NCBI RefSeq assembly: GCF_003967355.1
Contig: NZ_BIFH01000059.1
Span: 1 to 64,000, forward strand
Source of the DNA: Embleya hyalina
GTDB taxonomy: Bacteria > Actinomycetota > Actinomycetes > Streptomycetales > Streptomycetaceae
Reading direction: 5' to 3'
DNA: 64,000 bases
This document shows, piece by piece, positions 45,511-54,983 of the stretch (position 1 is its first letter; every line of letters starts with the position of its first letter). Both the position numbers and the translations under genes were made by a program. Below the pieces are notes generated by a model. That model ran no database searches. It saw only the letters and a list, made by a program, of their open reading frames with translations, and had not been told where the DNA came from.

Positions 45511-46222
45511 TGGGAGGGGTGGGGGCGTGTTCCAGGCGCGGCGATCGTCTCAGGTGTGGGTGCGGGTTCGGGTTGCGCGGACCCAGGTACGGGCCGCCGT
45601 GGTCGCCGATGCCGAGGCCGGGGCGAAGGTCGCGGACGTCGTCGCGAAAGATCTGCCAGGCATCACGGTCGGGGTACGGGTCCGCGCGCTCCCGCGGGTC
45701 GGGTGGAGCCGCCATGAGATAGGCGGGCGCCACGACGCTCATGAGGTCGACGCGTGCGACCGGGCTGTACGGAAGGTACCGGACGAGTTCGGCGAGTCCA
45801 TCGGGGCGTTCTCGGAGCAGTAGATGGAGCAGGCGCTGCAATGTGTCGTCGTTCAAATGTCGTTGTGGCACCTTGGCGAGCGCGTGGCCGACGGATGGGC
45901 CGTTGCGTAGGTGGGGTCTGGGGTTGTGCGGGGACCACAGGGTGGCGGCGACCGCCAGGAGCACGGCTGCCGCCGCGTAGCCCCGACTCGGTTCCTCGGC
46001 GGTGCGGGGCGACTCGTGTACGTCCGCCGGATCCGGTAGACCCGCCCGGGTGATCGCCTCGATGACCGTCGGCCGATGAACAGCCGAGGTCAGGGTTGCC
46101 GCGCCCGGCCAGGCCTGTGCGAGCCGTCTCGCCGGCAACAGCCATGCGCCGTCGGGTGCGAGCGGGTTCGCCGTGAGGTGCCGGCGGAGTCGGTCCGGGT
46201 ATTCGGCTCGCACTGTGGGCAT
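45494..46222 (-). CDS. Hypothetical protein with a rearranged C-terminus
   Basis: The ATG has AGGA 5 bases upstream. The first ~190 residues look genuine: RAEYPDRLRRHLTANPLAPD, AWLLPARRLAQAWPGAATLT, GYAAAAVLLAVAATLWSPHN, DTLQRLLHLLLRERPDGLAE. The last ~45 residues are Pro/Arg-rich and overlap the IS701 scrap on the other strand, so the original C-terminus was probably replaced by the insertion. Family unknown. Confidence 0.45.
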   Translation of the reverse strand: MPTVRAEYPDRLRRHLTANPLAPDGAWLLPARRLAQAWPGAATLTSAVHRPTVIEAITRAGLPDPADVHESPRTAEEPSRGYAAAAVLLAVAATLWSPHNPRPHLRNGPSVGHALAKVPQRHLNDDTLQRLLHLLLRERPDGLAELVRYLPYSPVARVDLMSVVAPAYLMAAPPDPRERADPYPDRDAWQIFRDDVRDLRPGLGIGDHGGPYLGPRNPNPHPHLRRSPRLEHAPTPPTHRTR

Positions 46223-46289
46223 GGTGTCCTGCTCGGATCGGCTCGGTGGCGTCGCACTCGCGGCTTCTCACCGCGCGCCTGCCGCGGCC

Positions 46290-46840
46290 GGGTCGACCTC
46301 GCCGGGATCGAACGCCACTGGGAGGGCGTTCGTCGGATCATCGGCTCCATCCACACCGGCGCCGTTCGCGCGTACGACGTGATCCGGATGCTGTCCCGTG
46401 ACGGCCGACCCACCCCGCTCGGCGATGCTATCGCCCACTACGGGCGGATCGCCAAGACCCTGCACATCCTGCGCCTGGCCGACGAGCCCGGCCACCGGCG
46501 GCAGATCAAGAGCCGGCCCAACCTCCAGGAAGGCCGCCACTCCCTCGCCCGGAAGATCTTCCACGGCCGGCCCGGGCAGCTCTACCAGCGCTATCAGGAC
46601 GGCATGGAAGACCGGATCGGCGTGCTGGGCCTGGTTCTCAACGCCCTCGTACTGTTCAACATCCGCTACATGGACGCCGCCGTCACGCAGCTCCGGAGCG
46701 ACGGCTTCGAGGTCCGAGACGAGGTCGTCTCCCGGCTCTCCCCGTTCGCGCGACATCACATCGATGTGCTCGGCCGGTACTCCTTCCAGCTCCGACCTGC
46801 CCGGCGGAATGCGCCCCCTGCGCGACCCGGACACCGACGG
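46290..46840 (+). mobile_element. Tn3-family transposase C-terminal fragment
   Basis: VDLAGIERHWEGVRRIIGSI, TGAVRAYDVIRMLSRDGRPT, GDAIAHYGRIAKTLHILRLA, GMEDRIGVLGLVLNALVLFN and DEVVSRLSPFARHHIDVLGR form the end of a Tn3 TnpA DDE domain, ending (after a frame change) in MRPLRDPD. No start and no upstream two-thirds of the gene, so it is a relic. Confidence 0.85.
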
Positions 46841-46939
46841 GGATCGAGTTCCGCGCCGCTCTCGCCGTGCAGTCGGTGAACCCAACCGACCCGGTGTCGG
46901 ACTACGCCATGGGCAGTGGCGTATCCGAAGCCTGTCGGG

Positions 46940-47335
46940 TCAGGTGCCGAGTGTGTGTCCGGTCGTTGAGTCGACATGCTCTGGGATCTCGTCGTGGCGA
47001 TCGCCCACAGTCGGTGTCCCGGTGGGCTCGAACATGAGGATTGCGGCGCCGGACGGAGCGTACGGCTTGTGCTCTGTGCCTCGGGGGACGGTGAAGACCG
47101 CCCCCTGCGGGAGCAGGACCGTGCGCTCCCCGTCGGGCTCGCGTAGGGAGATGTGCAGTTCGCCGTCGAGTACCAGGAAGAACTCATCCGTGTCGTCGTG
47201 GACGTGCCAGATGTGTTCGCCCTCGACCTTGGCGATGCGGACGTCATAGTTATTGACGCGCGTGACGATGCGGGGGCTCCACAGGGCATCGAAGGAGGCC
47301 AGAGCCTTGCCGAGGGGGATGGGTTCGCTGCGCAT
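46940..47335 (-). CDS. Cupin-domain protein
   Basis: A 131-residue single-domain cupin. Motif 1 is HIWHVHDDTDEFFLVLDGEL (metal ligands W-H-x-H, E), followed by HISLREPDGERTVLLPQGAV; motif 2 is FTVPRGTEHKPYAP (His). AGGA lies 8 bases before the ATG. It is divergent from the AraC/GlxA-type regulator at 47387 with a 51-bp gap, so that regulator probably controls it. Small cupins bind metal and sugars or organic acids; the exact ligand is unknown. Confidence 0.88.
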   Translation of the reverse strand: MRSEPIPLGKALASFDALWSPRIVTRVNNYDVRIAKVEGEHIWHVHDDTDEFFLVLDGELHISLREPDGERTVLLPQGAVFTVPRGTEHKPYAPSGAAILMFEPTGTPTVGDRHDEIPEHVDSTTGHTLGT

Positions 47336-47386
47336 GGGCTCATCCTGAGCCGTTCCGCATGCCACCGCGAGTGCTAGGAATTGCAC

Positions 47387-48380
47387 ATGGCGAAAGAATC
47401 CTCGCACGCAGCCCACGCGGCGGGCGTACACCGAGTCGTCGTGATCGTGGACGAGAACTCGAACCCCTTCGAGCTCGGCTGCGCGACCGAGGTCTTCGGT
47501 CTGCGCAGACCGGAGATCGGCCGTGATCTCTACGACTTCAGGCTCTGTTCCCCCCCAGCCCCGCACCCTGATGCGGGACGGATTCTTCACGCTCACGGGA
47601 GTCGCCGACCTGGAAGCGGCCGACGCGGCGGACACCTTGATCGTCCCCAATCGCCCGGACACCGACGTGCCTCGCCGTCCCGCCGTGCTCGATGCCGTCC
47701 GCCGGGCACACGCCCGCGGTGCGCGCCTGATCGGCTTCTGCAGCGGCGCCTTCACCCTGGCCGAGGCCGGAGTCCTCGACGGGCGCCGGGCCGCCGCGCA
47801 CTGGCAGTGGGCGGATTCCTTCCGGGCCCGCTTCCCCTCTGTCCGCCTCGAAGCAGACGTGCTGTTCGTGGATGACGGTGACATCCTCACCGCGGCAGGG
47901 AGTGCAGCTGCGCTCGATCTCGGGTTGCATGTGGTTCGCCGCGACCACGGCGCTGAGGTCGCCAACTCTGTGAGCCGGCGGCTGGTCTTCGCGGCGCACC
48001 GGGACGGTGGGCAGCGGCAGTTCGTGGAACGTCCCATGCCCGACCTGCCGGACGAGTCTCTGGCGCCTGTCCTGGCCTGGGCTCAGGAACGGTTGGACTC
48101 ACCGCTTGCCGTGTCGGACCTTGCGATGCGTGCGGCGGTCAGTCCGGCGACTTTGCATCGCCGCTTTCGGGCGCAACTGGGCACGACGCCGTTGGCGTGG
48201 CTGACGGGGGAACGGCTTGCTCTGGCGTGCCGGTTGATCGAGCGAGGTGAGTCCCGGTTCGAGCTGGTCGCGCGACGCAGCGGGCTTGGCACCGCTGCCA
48301 ATCTGCGCACGCTGATGCGCCGCGAGACCGGCATCACACCGTCGGCATACAAGCGCCGGTTCGGGCCGGAGGCGACCTGA
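47387..48380 (+). pseudogene. GlxA/FtrA-type AraC regulator with a frameshift in a C7 run
   Basis: The first frame: AGVHRVVVIVDENSNPFELG, CATEVFGLRRPEIGRDLYDF. The protein continues in the next frame after about 47555: LMRDGFFTLTGVADLEAADA, ARLIGFCSGAFTLAEAGVLD (DJ-1/PfpI nucleophile-elbow-like block), then AraC helix-turn-helix SDLAMRAAVSPATLHRRFRA and LVARRSGLGTAANLRTLMRR. The break lies at or next to CCCCCCC (47549-47555), a classic indel or sequencing-error site. AGGAA precedes the ATG. If the indel is an error this is an intact ~330-residue regulator, divergent from the cupin. Confidence 0.8.
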
Positions 48381-48415
48381 CGGCGGGCATCCTCCTGCGA
48401 CGAACCACGTGTGCC

Positions 48416-48562
48416 TCATCGTCTGCTGTCGCCGCGCACGGTGGTGTGCTCGTCGAGGAGGGCACGGGCCTGCCCATACGACAGCCGCGCCAGGCTCTCC
48501 GATCCGCTTCGCCGACCGGGCACCCGGCACACCGTGGGTTCGGCTCCCCCCAACCGGCCGGG
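48416..48562 (-). pseudogene. Tyrosine integrase fragment
   Basis: The minus-strand frame ends ARLSYGQARALLDEHTTVRG followed by a stop, preceded by PTVCRVPGRRSGS. The L(S/G)Y-QA-ALLDEHT block is found in actinobacterial tyrosine recombinases just before the catalytic HxxR region, which is missing here. It suggests a deleted integrated element ending near this point. Confidence 0.5.
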
Positions 48563-48642
48563 ACGGCGTGGGCGGGAGCGAGGTCGGCGGGCACCCCCGT
48601 GGTCCGCCGGCCTCGCTCGCCTGGTGTTCGTGTTGCCGTGGG

Positions 48643-49563
48643 TCAGCGCTGTACGGCGCCGCGCAGGACGGCGGCGAAGTCGGCGTGCAGGCGCTGGCTG
48701 AGGGACGCGGACGGGCTGACGCCGTCGAAGCCGTGGAACGCGTCGGGCAGGTGGCGGATCTCCACCTTGACGCCCTCGCGGATCATCCGGAGCGCGTAGT
48801 CGAGGCCCTCGTCGCGCAGCGGGTCGAGCTCGACGGTCAGTACGTACGCCGGGGGCAGGCCCGACAGGTCCTCGGCGCGGCCGGGGGCGGCGTACGGGGA
48901 GACGGTGGTGCGCTCGTCGCCGAGGTAGCGGTGCCACATCAGTTCGGCCTGGGAGCGGTCGAAGATGGGGGTGTCGGTGTAGTGGTCCATCGAGTGGGTG
49001 TCCATCCGGTCGTCGATGACCGGGTACATCAGCAGTTGGAAGCGGATGGCGGGCCCGCCTTCGTCCCTGGCCCGCTGGCACACCGCCGCGGCCAGGGCGC
49101 CGCCGGCGCTGGCGCCCGCCACCACGACGGCACCGGTGTCGACGCCGAGTTCGTCCGCGTGGGCGACGGCCCATTCGAGGGTGCGGTAAGCATCGTCGAA
49201 TCCGGCCGGGAAGGGGTGTTCGGGGGCGAGGCGGTATTCGGGGGCGATGATGTGGCAGCCGACCTGGGCGGCGAGCCACGTGCACAGGTCGTCGTCGATC
49301 TCGCAGAAACCGAGGGCGAATCCGCCGCCGTGCAGCCAGACGACCAGGGGCGCGGGTTCGGTGGTGGCGAGGTTGCGGTAGGTGCGCAGCCGCACGGGTG
49401 GTCCGCCGGCGCCGTCGGGTTCGAGGTGGTCGACGTCGACGGCGGGGTCCCGCAGCGGTTGCGCGGCCGCGTACTGGCGGCGTTGCAGTGCGCGGTGCGC
49501 GGCCAGGTCGTAGGGGTCGACGGCTTCCAACAGGGCCAGTGCGGCGGCGATTTCGGGATCCAT
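48643..49563 (-). CDS. Alpha/beta hydrolase (hormone-sensitive-lipase family)
   Basis: A 306-residue esterase. The oxyanion motif is VVWLHGGGFALGFCEIDDD, the nucleophile elbow VVVAGASAGGALAAAVCQRA, the acid and base are in VELDPLRDEGLDYALRM and LPDAFHGFD. It lies 80 bases downstream of the ABC permease on the same strand, last in a likely four-gene operon. It may deacylate or open a lactone of the imported carbohydrate, or be incidental. GGAGGAAG precedes the ATG. Confidence 0.9.
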   Translation of the reverse strand: MDPEIAAALALLEAVDPYDLAAHRALQRRQYAAAQPLRDPAVDVDHLEPDGAGGPPVRLRTYRNLATTEPAPLVVWLHGGGFALGFCEIDDDLCTWLAAQVGCHIIAPEYRLAPEHPFPAGFDDAYRTLEWAVAHADELGVDTGAVVVAGASAGGALAAAVCQRARDEGGPAIRFQLLMYPVIDDRMDTHSMDHYTDTPIFDRSQAELMWHRYLGDERTTVSPYAAPGRAEDLSGLPPAYVLTVELDPLRDEGLDYALRMIREGVKVEIRHLPDAFHGFDGVSPSASLSQRLHADFAAVLRGAVQR

Positions 49564-49643
49564 CCTGGTCTTCCTCCGGGCGGGTGTGGGGTGTTGCGTG
49601 GGGTCGTCGACGGACGGCGCGGCGGTCGTTCGGGATCCGCGGG

Positions 49644-50648
49644 TCATCCGGACCGCCCGGTGCGGAAGCGGCGGCGGCGTCGGGCCTGGTCGACCATGAC
49701 CGCCAGGACCAGCACCGTGCCGGTGGCGACGTTCTGCCACAGCGGGTTGACCCGGGTCAGCACCAGCGTGTTGGCCAGGACCGAGAACAGCAGGGCGCCG
49801 AGGGCCGTGCCGCCGACCGAGCCGACCCCGCCGAACAGACTGGTGCCGCCGATGATGGTCGCCGCCAACACCTGGAACGCGAAGGACGATCCGCCGGAGT
49901 TGGGGTCGGCGCTGGACAGCCGGGCGGCGAGCAGGATGCCGCACAGCGCGGCGGTGCCGCCGCTGATCACATAGAGCCAGGTCTTGACCCGGTCGACCGC
50001 GACACCGTTCGCCAGTGCGGCGGATTCGTTGCCGCCGATGGCGCGGGTGTCGTAGCCGAACCTGGTCTTCTCCAGGACCAGGTGGCACAACACACCCGCG
50101 ACCACGGCGTAGACGACGAGGTAGGGAATACCGCCGATCTCGCCCTGGCCGGCGCGGCCGAAACCCTCGGGGAAATCGAACAGGGGATTGCCTTCGGTGA
50201 GCACCGTGACCAGGCCGTTGACGGCGAAGAACGAGCCGAGTGTGGTGATGAACGGCGGCACTTGGGCAACGATCACCAGGAACGCGTTCAGCGCGCCGAG
50301 CAGTCCGCCGACGGCTACGCCGAGCACGATCGCGGCAGGCCAGGGCACGCCATGGTTCATCAGCATGCCGGCGGCGACGGCGCCCGCGGCGAAGACCGAT
50401 CCGATGGACAGGTCCAGGCCGCCGCCGACCAGCAGCATGGTGGCGCCGCAGCCGGCGATGAAGTAGGTGACGGTGGACCGCAGGATCTCGATCAGGTTGT
50501 CGCTCTGCAACGCCACGGGGTTGCGCGCCTGGGTGATCGCCAGCAGCACGACGATGGCGGCGAACACACCGGCCTGGGGGCCGGTGAGCAGTCGTGCGGC
50601 GCGGCCGGACCCGGTGCGCAGCACGGCGCGTACGGTCACGGTGCTCAT
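49644..50648 (-). CDS. Ribose-type ABC transporter permease
   Basis: A 334-residue integral membrane protein of the RbsC/XylH family with 8-10 hydrophobic segments, beginning AGVFAAIVVLLAITQARNPV. Family signatures are MLLVGGGLDLSIGSVFAAGA, PPFITTLGSFFAVNGLVTVL, GGNESAALANGVAVDRVKTW and IIGGTSLFGGVGSVGGTALG. Its ATG overlaps the ATPase stop (ATGA). Only one permease gene is present, so a homodimer is expected. Confidence 0.93.
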   Translation of the reverse strand: MSTVTVRAVLRTGSGRAARLLTGPQAGVFAAIVVLLAITQARNPVALQSDNLIEILRSTVTYFIAGCGATMLLVGGGLDLSIGSVFAAGAVAAGMLMNHGVPWPAAIVLGVAVGGLLGALNAFLVIVAQVPPFITTLGSFFAVNGLVTVLTEGNPLFDFPEGFGRAGQGEIGGIPYLVVYAVVAGVLCHLVLEKTRFGYDTRAIGGNESAALANGVAVDRVKTWLYVISGGTAALCGILLAARLSSADPNSGGSSFAFQVLAATIIGGTSLFGGVGSVGGTALGALLFSVLANTLVLTRVNPLWQNVATGTVLVLAVMVDQARRRRRFRTGRSG

Positions 50649-51394
50649 GTGTCCCTCCTCGAACCGGTGATCAGCGCGACCACCTCGTCCCGATCGGTTT
50701 CCGCGACGGTTCGCACACCCGCGACTCGGCCCAGTCGCATCACCTGCACGCGATCGGCTGTGTCGAAGACGAGTTGCATGTCGTGGCTGACCACGATCAC
50801 GGCCTTGCCCTGGTCGCGGAGCCGGCGGATCAGGTCGGCGGCCTGGGCGGTCTCGCGGACGCCGAGCGCGGCGGTCGGTTCGTCGAGCAGGACGGTGTCC
50901 GCGCCGGTCTTCAGGGCCCGGGCGATGGCGACGATCTGGCGCTGGCCGCCGGAGAGCATGCCGATCTCGGTGCGCACGGAGGAGACGGTCACGTCGAGGG
51001 ACCGCAGGAACTCCTCGGTCTCGCGTTCCATGCGGGCGCGGTCGACGAACAGGCCGCGGCGGGGGAAGCGGCCCAGGAACAGGTTGGTGGCCACGTCCAG
51101 GCACTCGACGAGGGCGAGATCCTGGTGGACGGTGGCGATGCCGGCCGAGCGGGCCTGGGCGGGGGTGGCGAAGCGCCGGGGGTCGCCGGCGAGTCGGATC
51201 TCGCCCTCGTCCGGTGCGTACAGCCCGGACATGACCTTCACCAGGGTGGACTTGCCCGCTCCGTTGTCGCCCAGGAGGGCGAGGATCTCGCCGGGTCGGG
51301 CCTGCAGGTGCACGTCGTCGAGCGCGGTGACGTGCCCGAATCTCTTGGTGATGCCCCTGAGTTCCAGGGTGGGTCGGTGCGTGGTGGTTGTCAT
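50645..51394 (-). CDS. Sugar ABC transporter ATPase, single-domain
   Basis: A 249-residue ATPase: Walker A LGDNGAGKSTLVKVM, signature MLSGGQRQIVAIARAL, Walker B DTVLLDEPTAALG, and H-loop VIVVSHDMQLVF. Ribose-type ATPases are often duplicated (~500 residues); this is the single-domain form, as in FrcA-like systems. It is coupled to the permease by an ATGA overlap and lies 52 bases after the binding-protein gene. Confidence 0.94.
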   Translation of the reverse strand: MTTTTHRPTLELRGITKRFGHVTALDDVHLQARPGEILALLGDNGAGKSTLVKVMSGLYAPDEGEIRLAGDPRRFATPAQARSAGIATVHQDLALVECLDVATNLFLGRFPRRGLFVDRARMERETEEFLRSLDVTVSSVRTEIGMLSGGQRQIVAIARALKTGADTVLLDEPTAALGVRETAQAADLIRRLRDQGKAVIVVSHDMQLVFDTADRVQVMRLGRVAGVRTVAETDRDEVVALITGSRRDT

Positions 51395-51446
51395 GCGTGG
51401 TCTCCGCTTCCACGGGCCCGGTGCGACGCGGGGGCGTCGACGGGGG

Positions 51447-52433
51447 TCACTGGGCGGGCAGGGTTTCCTTCGTGACGAACGTGGCGCCCGTGTCGATGTT
51501 CGGGGGGATCGCCTTGCCCTGCTCCAGGTCGCGGACGGCTTGGACGGATCGGGTGCCCATCTCGCACCAGCCCTGGATGCCGAGTCCGTGGATCTGGCCC
51601 TGTTCGACCGCCTTGCGGTGGTCGTCGGTCAGGTCCAGTCCGACGATGGCGACCTTGTCGCTCATGCCGTGTTCGCGTACCGCGGTGATCGCGGCGGGCA
51701 GCGCGGCGCCGGCGGGGGTGAAGATCGCGGTGATGTCGGGGTGCGCGGTGAGCATGTTGCCGATGATGTCCACGTCCTTCGTGGCATCGCCGTTGTCGTA
51801 CTCGTTGGCGACGAACTTCATGCCCGGGTACTTCGCGGCGGCCTGGGCCTTGAAGCCGGCGATCTGATCGGCGTGCGAGACGGTGCCGGCCGACACGGAC
51901 AGGAACGCCACCCGCGCGTCCGGATACTTGGCGCCCAGACCGTCCGCCATCACGGCGCCCATGCGCCGGTGCACGGTGCCGACCTGGGTCTGTTGTCCGG
52001 TGTTCGCGTCGCCCGCGTTGAGGCCGACCACGTATACGCCCTTGCCTCTGGCCTGCTTGATCACCGGAGTGAACAGTTTGTCGACCACCGGCACCACCAC
52101 CAGCGCGTCGGTGCCGCTCGCCAGTGCCTGGGTGATCTGGTTGATCGAGCCCTGGTTGTCGACCGCGGTCCCGCTGATGCCGACCTGGACCGGCTTCCAG
52201 CCCTGCTTGCGGGCCTCGGCCTCGAAACACTTGCCCGCGATGTTGAAGTCGGGATACGACGGCAGCGGGTTCACGTAGGTGATGGTCTTGACCTTGCGGT
52301 GTCCGGACGACGTGCTGCTCGAACCGCCACCGTCACCGCACGCGCTCGCGGCCAGCAGTCCGGCGGTGACCAGCGCGATGGGGGCCAGGCGTGCTCTGCG
52401 CGTCGTTCTCGCGGCGTGCGTCATGTGCGTCAT
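51447..52433 (-). CDS. Sugar-binding lipoprotein
   Basis: A 328-residue type I periplasmic binding protein. Signal peptide with lipobox LVTAGLLAASAC; then the fold of ribose/fructose binders: TYVNPLPSYPDFNIAGKCFE, ALASGTDALVVVPVVDK, DQIAGFKAQAAAKYPGMKF and GLDLTDDHRKAVEQGQIHGL. It captures a sugar or related ligand outside the membrane for the downstream transporter genes. It is first in the transporter operon; the promoter lies in 52434-52567. Confidence 0.93.
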   Translation of the reverse strand: MTHMTHAARTTRRARLAPIALVTAGLLAASACGDGGGSSSTSSGHRKVKTITYVNPLPSYPDFNIAGKCFEAEARKQGWKPVQVGISGTAVDNQGSINQITQALASGTDALVVVPVVDKLFTPVIKQARGKGVYVVGLNAGDANTGQQTQVGTVHRRMGAVMADGLGAKYPDARVAFLSVSAGTVSHADQIAGFKAQAAAKYPGMKFVANEYDNGDATKDVDIIGNMLTAHPDITAIFTPAGAALPAAITAVREHGMSDKVAIVGLDLTDDHRKAVEQGQIHGLGIQGWCEMGTRSVQAVRDLEQGKAIPPNIDTGATFVTKETLPAQ

Positions 52434-52567
52434 CAGCGAACCTCCTCGATTCTCCTGATGTCCGCGACGCCCGGGTGGAGCGTCGGGCCATCAGCGTAGA
52501 AACGGAGGGACGGCTTCCTCATCCGACGCATGGCCGCCGATGACGCGACGGTTCGCCAACTGGCGAG

Positions 52568-53737
52568 TCAGTCCTCCAGGTGCCCCAACCGCCACAACTG
52601 GACCGCCAATTGCGCGCGACTCAGCGACTCGGGCGTCTCCAGCGAATAGCCGAGCGCCTGCTCGGCCTTGCGCACCCGGTGCGACAGCGAACTGTGGTGC
52701 AGGTGCAGGTCGACCGCCGCGCGCCGGAGCGAGCCGGTGCGGCACACGCTGACCACAGCGGCCAGTTCCTCGCGACCGGTCTCCGTGGCCATCAACCGGC
52801 CCACGGCCGCCACGTCCGGCTCGCGCATGCTCTCCCCGGTGGGGATCTGCGCCAGCAGGGCCAGCGGCCCCAGGTCGGCGTAGGCGACGACGGCACCGCG
52901 TCCGCCCGCACGGGCGAAGCGCAGCGCGGTGCGCGCCTGTTCCCACGATTCCGCGCAGCGGGCCGGCGGTCGGGGGGTGCCCAGACCGGCGAAGGCGGAT
53001 CCCTCCAACGTCCCGCCGATCCCGTTCGGGGTCAGCGGCGACGCCGACACCAGGGCGATCTCCCCCTCGACCACGCCGCCGCGCACCAGGCTGCCGCCCA
53101 CCCGACCGGCGGCGGCACCCAGACCCCGGGCCGTCTCTGCGACCGACTTCGGCACCCGGATCGCGGCGACCGTCAGTTCCTGGTCGCGCGGGAAACCCAG
53201 CAGTTCCGCCGCCCGTCGGGCGTCCCGCTCGGAGGCCCGGCCGCCGAGCAGCAGCGGCAACAGTTCCTCGCCCCCCAGAGCCCGCGGTCGCCCGCGATCC
53301 ATCCGGTCCCAGATCACATCGGCGGCGACGGCCATCCGCTCCAGGAGCAGTTCGTCCAGCGCGGAGGGGAGCGCGGGACGCTCCAGCCATACCGTGCCGC
53401 GTTCGTCCGAGGTGGAACCGAATTCGCGCTCCAGTGAGGCCACCCCCAGGGCCCCGGAGAGCGGACGTCCATGCTCGTCGAACCTGACCGCGGCGCCGCC
53501 GTGCGGATCCCGGAATCCGGCCGGGCACTCCGCCAAATTCGCGGCGGCCCGTACCAGCGCCTGCACGCTCGCCCGGTTCTCCACGAGTCGGTCGAAGAAC
53601 TCGATGACCCGGACCGCGCTCTCCGCGTTCGGGTCCAATGCGGACAGCCTCAGCAGCAAGCCTCGCACCACCAGCTCCTCACGCGACGTAGCCGACCGCC
53701 GTCGGGGCAGGCGGCGGTACCTCGTGCCTGCGGTCAT
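52568..53737 (-). CDS. PucR-type helix-turn-helix regulator
   Basis: A 389-residue regulator. The long N-terminal sensor is ENRASVQALVRAAANLAECP then GTVWLERPALPSALDELLLE, GAF-like. A middle domain follows, then a C-terminal PucR-type helix-turn-helix: CRTGSLRRAAVDLHLHHSSL then SHRVRKAEQALGYSLETPES. The start at 53737 (MTAGTRYRR) is chosen because upstream residues are low quality. It is upstream of and co-oriented with the transporter operon, suggesting local control of uptake. Confidence 0.85.
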   Translation of the reverse strand: MTAGTRYRRLPRRRSATSREELVVRGLLLRLSALDPNAESAVRVIEFFDRLVENRASVQALVRAAANLAECPAGFRDPHGGAAVRFDEHGRPLSGALGVASLEREFGSTSDERGTVWLERPALPSALDELLLERMAVAADVIWDRMDRGRPRALGGEELLPLLLGGRASERDARRAAELLGFPRDQELTVAAIRVPKSVAETARGLGAAAGRVGGSLVRGGVVEGEIALVSASPLTPNGIGGTLEGSAFAGLGTPRPPARCAESWEQARTALRFARAGGRGAVVAYADLGPLALLAQIPTGESMREPDVAAVGRLMATETGREELAAVVSVCRTGSLRRAAVDLHLHHSSLSHRVRKAEQALGYSLETPESLSRAQLAVQLWRLGHLED

Positions 53738-53962
53738 CTTGCCGGGCCCCGGGCGGCGCAGGTCAAGCACGGCGCAGACACACATTCGACACTTCGCAGC
53801 CGACGAACGGCGCGTTACCCACGGGCACACAGCGTCGCGCTCCGGGAGCCGGCGAGCGGTCGGTCGGCAACCCTCGGTGAGCGTCGACGGCCGCAGCGAC
53901 ACGAGCGCGCCGGGTCCGCGGTATGTGTTTCCCATCCGGTTCGGACCGGGCGCGCGGCGTGC

Positions 53963-54976
53963 TCAGCCGTCGGCGGCACCGGTCGAGTACGGCGACGCCG
54001 AGCACGCGAGCGAGGCTGCCTCCAGGGCGGCGCCGACGGCGCCCGCTCGCGTCCCGAGCGCGGCGAGCCGCAGATCCACCCAACCCACCAACGGCCCGCG
54101 GCCGGTCAACGCCCGCGCGGTCTCGGCTCGCATGAACTCGAACGCGGGTGCCACTCCCCCTCCGATCACGACGGTACGAAAGCCGAGCAACGCGAGCGCA
54201 CCACCGAGCACCCGCCCCAGCGCATCACCCGCGTCGGCCAGGATCCGCAGCGCGCCGGGATCGCCCACCCGGGCGGCGGCGACCAGGTGCGCGGCCCCGG
54301 ACACGGCCGTGTCCGGCGCGGCCGAGCCTCCCTCCCGGTCCCATGCCCGGGCCAGCGCACGTCCCCCGGCGACGGTCTCCAGGCAGCCGCGTGCCCCGCA
54401 GCCGCACGGCGTGCCGTCCGCGACGGCCGGCATGTGCCCGATCTCACCGAGCCGGTCGCCCGGGCCGCGCAGCACGGCGCCACCCAACGCGAGGGCGCCG
54501 CCGATGCCGGTGCCCATCGTCACGAACACCGCCTCCGACCGGTCCCGGGCCGCGCCCAGGGCCAGTTCGGCGCGCGCGAAGGCGCGAGCGTCGTTCAGCA
54601 GCGCCGTCGGGACCTCGGTGACGTCCCGCAGCCGGTCCGCCAGCGGATACCCGGCCCACTCCCCGGGCACGTTCGGCACCAGACGCGTGGACCGGCCGTC
54701 CCGCCCCAGATGCCCGGGCACCGCCACGCCCAGCGCCCCGACCGGCGGCTGCGTCCCGACCAGGTGCGCGATGGCCGTCACCACCGAGTCCGGCCCCAAG
54801 CGCGGCGTCGGCAGCGAACCCTCGTTCACCACCGACGCGTTCGCCCAGCGCACCCACTTGATGTCGGTGCCGCCGACATCCACGCCGAGCACGGCGGTGG
54901 CGGTGTGCCGGGCGGGGCCGGCCCGCTCGGGCCGCTCGGCCCGCTCCGCGTCCCGCTCACGGCCGATCGTGGTCAT
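53963..54976 (-). CDS. ROK-family sugar kinase
   Basis: A 337-residue ROK protein without the repressor helix-turn-helix, so a kinase. ATP motif VLGVDVGGTDIKWVR; catalytic Asp in LLNDARAFARAELALG; MGTGIGGALALGGAVL; ROK zinc signature GEIGHMPAVADGTPCGCGAR followed by GCLETVAGG. It phosphorylates an aldose or amino sugar in the cytoplasm. It is last in the four-gene operon starting at 57780, 7 bases after the oxidoreductase stop. Confidence 0.92.
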   Translation of the reverse strand: MTTIGRERDAERAERPERAGPARHTATAVLGVDVGGTDIKWVRWANASVVNEGSLPTPRLGPDSVVTAIAHLVGTQPPVGALGVAVPGHLGRDGRSTRLVPNVPGEWAGYPLADRLRDVTEVPTALLNDARAFARAELALGAARDRSEAVFVTMGTGIGGALALGGAVLRGPGDRLGEIGHMPAVADGTPCGCGARGCLETVAGGRALARAWDREGGSAAPDTAVSGAAHLVAAARVGDPGALRILADAGDALGRVLGGALALLGFRTVVIGGGVAPAFEFMRAETARALTGRGPLVGWVDLRLAALGTRAGAVGAALEAASLACSASPYSTGAADG

Positions 54977-54983
54977 CGCGGGC

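Noticed and set aside
49398-52499. A 1033-codon open frame on the plus strand
   Set aside because: It is antisense to the ABC transporter operon and reads as Gly/Arg/Asp-rich sequence without domains; the minus-strand genes have clear motifs and ribosome binding sites.
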